A model generated the notes under the pieces. That model had not been told where the DNA came from. It saw only the letters and a program-made list of their open reading frames with translations, and searched no databases. Positions 5,695 to 6,622 of a stretch of 6,622 bases of DNA are shown in pieces. Position 1 is the first letter of the stretch; every line of letters starts with the position of its first letter. Source of the stretch: JBFJVD01 sp041624375 (GTDB lineage: Bacteria; Chloroflexota; Anaerolineae; Anaerolineales; E44-bin32); the NCBI GenBank assembly GCA_041624375.1, contig JBFJVD010000168.1, forward strand, positions 1-6,622. Reading direction: 5' to 3'. A program made the position numbers and the translations under genes.

Positions 5695-6480
5695 TCAGGT
5701 CAGTGGAACGACGACCACTTCCAGTTGTTCCTCTTTGCCCTTCAGGTTCAGCTCCCGGTGCTCGAGGGAATCCGTCTCAACGTTGGCCAGGCGGCAAAGC
5801 TCAAGGCTGGCCAGCAGTTCGCCCGGGCCGGCTGCAGAGGCGATGCGTGCGCCAACGTTGATGTCATCGCCCAGGGCCGTCATATTGGGGACGCCGGCTT
5901 GTGCGCCGACCATGCCCACGAAGGCACGCCCGGCGTGCACGCCGGCTCCGACCGGGATCCACGGGCCGTCCGGATCCGTGTGCCCCGTCGCCCGCAGCAC
6001 ATCCCTGCCGCCTTCCAGCGCTCGCCGCGCATACTCGGGTCCGGCAAGGCCAGGGACAAAGAACCCGATTGCCTCATCCCCCGCCAACCGATCGATCAGG
6101 GCACCGGAGTGTATGAAAACCCTGGCCGAGGCCTGGAAAAAGCGGTCGATCAGCTGACTGAACGCCCGGTCGCCGATTCGCTCGGCAAGGGGCGTGGAGC
6201 CGCGCACATCGGCGAAGACCATCGCCAGGTCGACAACGGCGCCGCCGGGATGTTCTTGGCCGCCTCTAATGCAAGCCTCGCAGAACCGTGGGTCTTCGCT
6301 GGAGCGCCCCTTGCCGACCAGCCGCATGACCCTGCCGCCAGCTCCCTCAAAAGGACTGTGGCAGAAATGGCAGCGCGGATCGGCCGGAAGCATCCTGAAG
6401 ATGGCCTTGGCCTTTTCGAATTCGCTGACGCCTTCAGAAAGCATCTGCTCCCAAAAGGCATCGTGCTCCGACTCCTGCAC
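5695..6480 (-). CDS. Zinc-ribbon plus class III adenylate/guanylate cyclase domain protein
   Basis: The 261-residue protein has a short helical N-terminus (1-32), a four-cysteine ribbon (CHFC at 37-40 and CEAC at 67-70) and a class III nucleotidyl cyclase domain (about 82-260). Metal-binding Asp residues are D91 in VFADVRGST and D135 in RLAGDEAIGFF. The transition-state Asn and Arg are N208 and R212 in GDDINVGARI. The position normally holding the purine-selecting Lys, four before D135, is Arg131. Its partner seven before N208 is Thr201, common in bacterial adenylyl cyclases. It probably makes a cyclic nucleotide as a dimer, with the ribbon as a metal- or redox-responsive regulator; that role and the product are inference. 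No membrane segment is seen. The start is GTG at 6480, with GGGAG 10 nt upstream and an in-frame stop just before it. It is the first visible gene of the right leftward block. Confidence 0.88.
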   Translation of the reverse strand: MQESEHDAFWEQMLSEGVSEFEKAKAIFRMLPADPRCHFCHSPFEGAGGRVMRLVGKGRSSEDPRFCEACIRGGQEHPGGAVVDLAMVFADVRGSTPLAERIGDRAFSQLIDRFFQASARVFIHSGALIDRLAGDEAIGFFVPGLAGPEYARRALEGGRDVLRATGHTDPDGPWIPVGAGVHAGRAFVGMVGAQAGVPNMTALGDDINVGARIASAAGPGELLASLELCRLANVETDSLEHRELNLKGKEEQLEVVVVPLT

Positions 6481-6528
6481 GATGGACTCTCTCCCTTCCT
6501 AAGCTCCGAGCGGTCGATGCTGGGTCTC

Positions 6529-6550
6529 GGGGGGGGGGCGGCGCGCCGCC
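6529..6550. repeat. G10 homopolymer adjoining a 14-bp perfect palindrome
   Basis: Ten consecutive G residues (6529-6538) run into GGCGGCGCGCCGCC (6537-6550), which equals its own reverse complement. Both lie about 50-70 nt upstream of the cyclase GTG. Homopolymers of this length are uncommon in bacteria and can vary in length, either truly or through sequencing error. Confidence 0.6.
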
Positions 6551-6570
6551 TGGCGCTGCGCCGAGCTGCA

Positions 6571-6590
6571 GATCAACCGCAGGGTTGATC
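6571..6590. repeat. 8-bp perfect inverted repeat upstream of the cyclase gene
   Basis: GATCAACC (6571-6578), a 4-nt spacer GCAG, and GGTTGATC (6583-6590) form a perfect dyad. It could be an operator for the cyclase gene about 90 nt downstream or a hairpin ending an unseen neighbour. No T tract follows it. The stretch 6481-6622 otherwise shows no convincing gene. Confidence 0.5.
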
Positions 6591-6622
6591 ACGGCCGGAT
6601 CGCCTATGGCGCTTCTGTCCCG

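Noticed and set aside
5725..6588. Plus-strand reading frame of 287 codons opposite the cyclase
   Set aside because: It mirrors the cyclase coding strand. The cyclase carries catalytic motifs and a zinc ribbon, while this frame has no recognisable family.
6481..6622. Open minus-strand frame entering from the right edge and overlapping the cyclase start
   Set aside because: It is Pro/Ala-rich through the G10 tract, lacks family features and ends inside the cyclase, so it is not supported as a gene end.

Overview
This is a GC-rich bacterial chromosomal window with eleven supported protein-coding genes. I see no rRNA, tRNA, CRISPR array or mobile element. Nothing fixes the taxon. High GC, GTG and TTG starts, a zinc-ribbon class III cyclase and a HAD protein with a DxxGTxTTG motif weakly suggest a soil or sediment bacterium, perhaps Chloroflexota (inference, low confidence).

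Layout. The left block (69-2401) reads leftward: a HAD-family hydrolase, a class I SAM methyltransferase, the N-terminal remnant of a VOC (glyoxalase-fold) gene, and a YdeI/OmpD-associated protein whose ATG overlaps the remnant's stop (ATGA). A 313-bp divergent spacer (2402-2714) follows. It holds a near-consensus sigma70-type promoter overlaid by two tandem copies of a dyad, TACCTA-N7-TAGGTA. This promoter drives a rightward pair: a PadR-family repressor (2715-3044) and, 1 nt later, a small protein with a HAAS / permease-prefix-like helical domain and two membrane helices (3046-3576).

The right block (3695-6480) again reads leftward. In transcription order it has a zinc-ribbon plus class III nucleotidyl cyclase, a TfoX N-terminal-domain protein, a GNAT acetyltransferase of AAC(3)-I-like type, a GrpB/UPF0157 protein and an intact VOC protein. 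It converges with the PadR-HAAS pair at about 3577-3694. The right end (6481-6622) is non-coding as far as can be seen and carries a G10 tract, a 14-bp palindrome and an 8-bp inverted repeat.

How they work together. The only clear functional unit is PadR-HAAS, probably an autorepressed regulator with a membrane-linked partner, with no permease beside it. The other genes are small stand-alone housekeeping or resistance-like enzymes (VOC, GNAT, YdeI, TfoX, GrpB, methyltransferase) with gaps of about 20-110 nt and no shared pathway visible. I found no convincing new multi-gene system. The best leads are the double PadR operator, the zinc-ribbon cyclase with an altered purine-specifying position, the HAD protein lacking the usual second catalytic Asp, and the truncated VOC gene coupled to ydeI.
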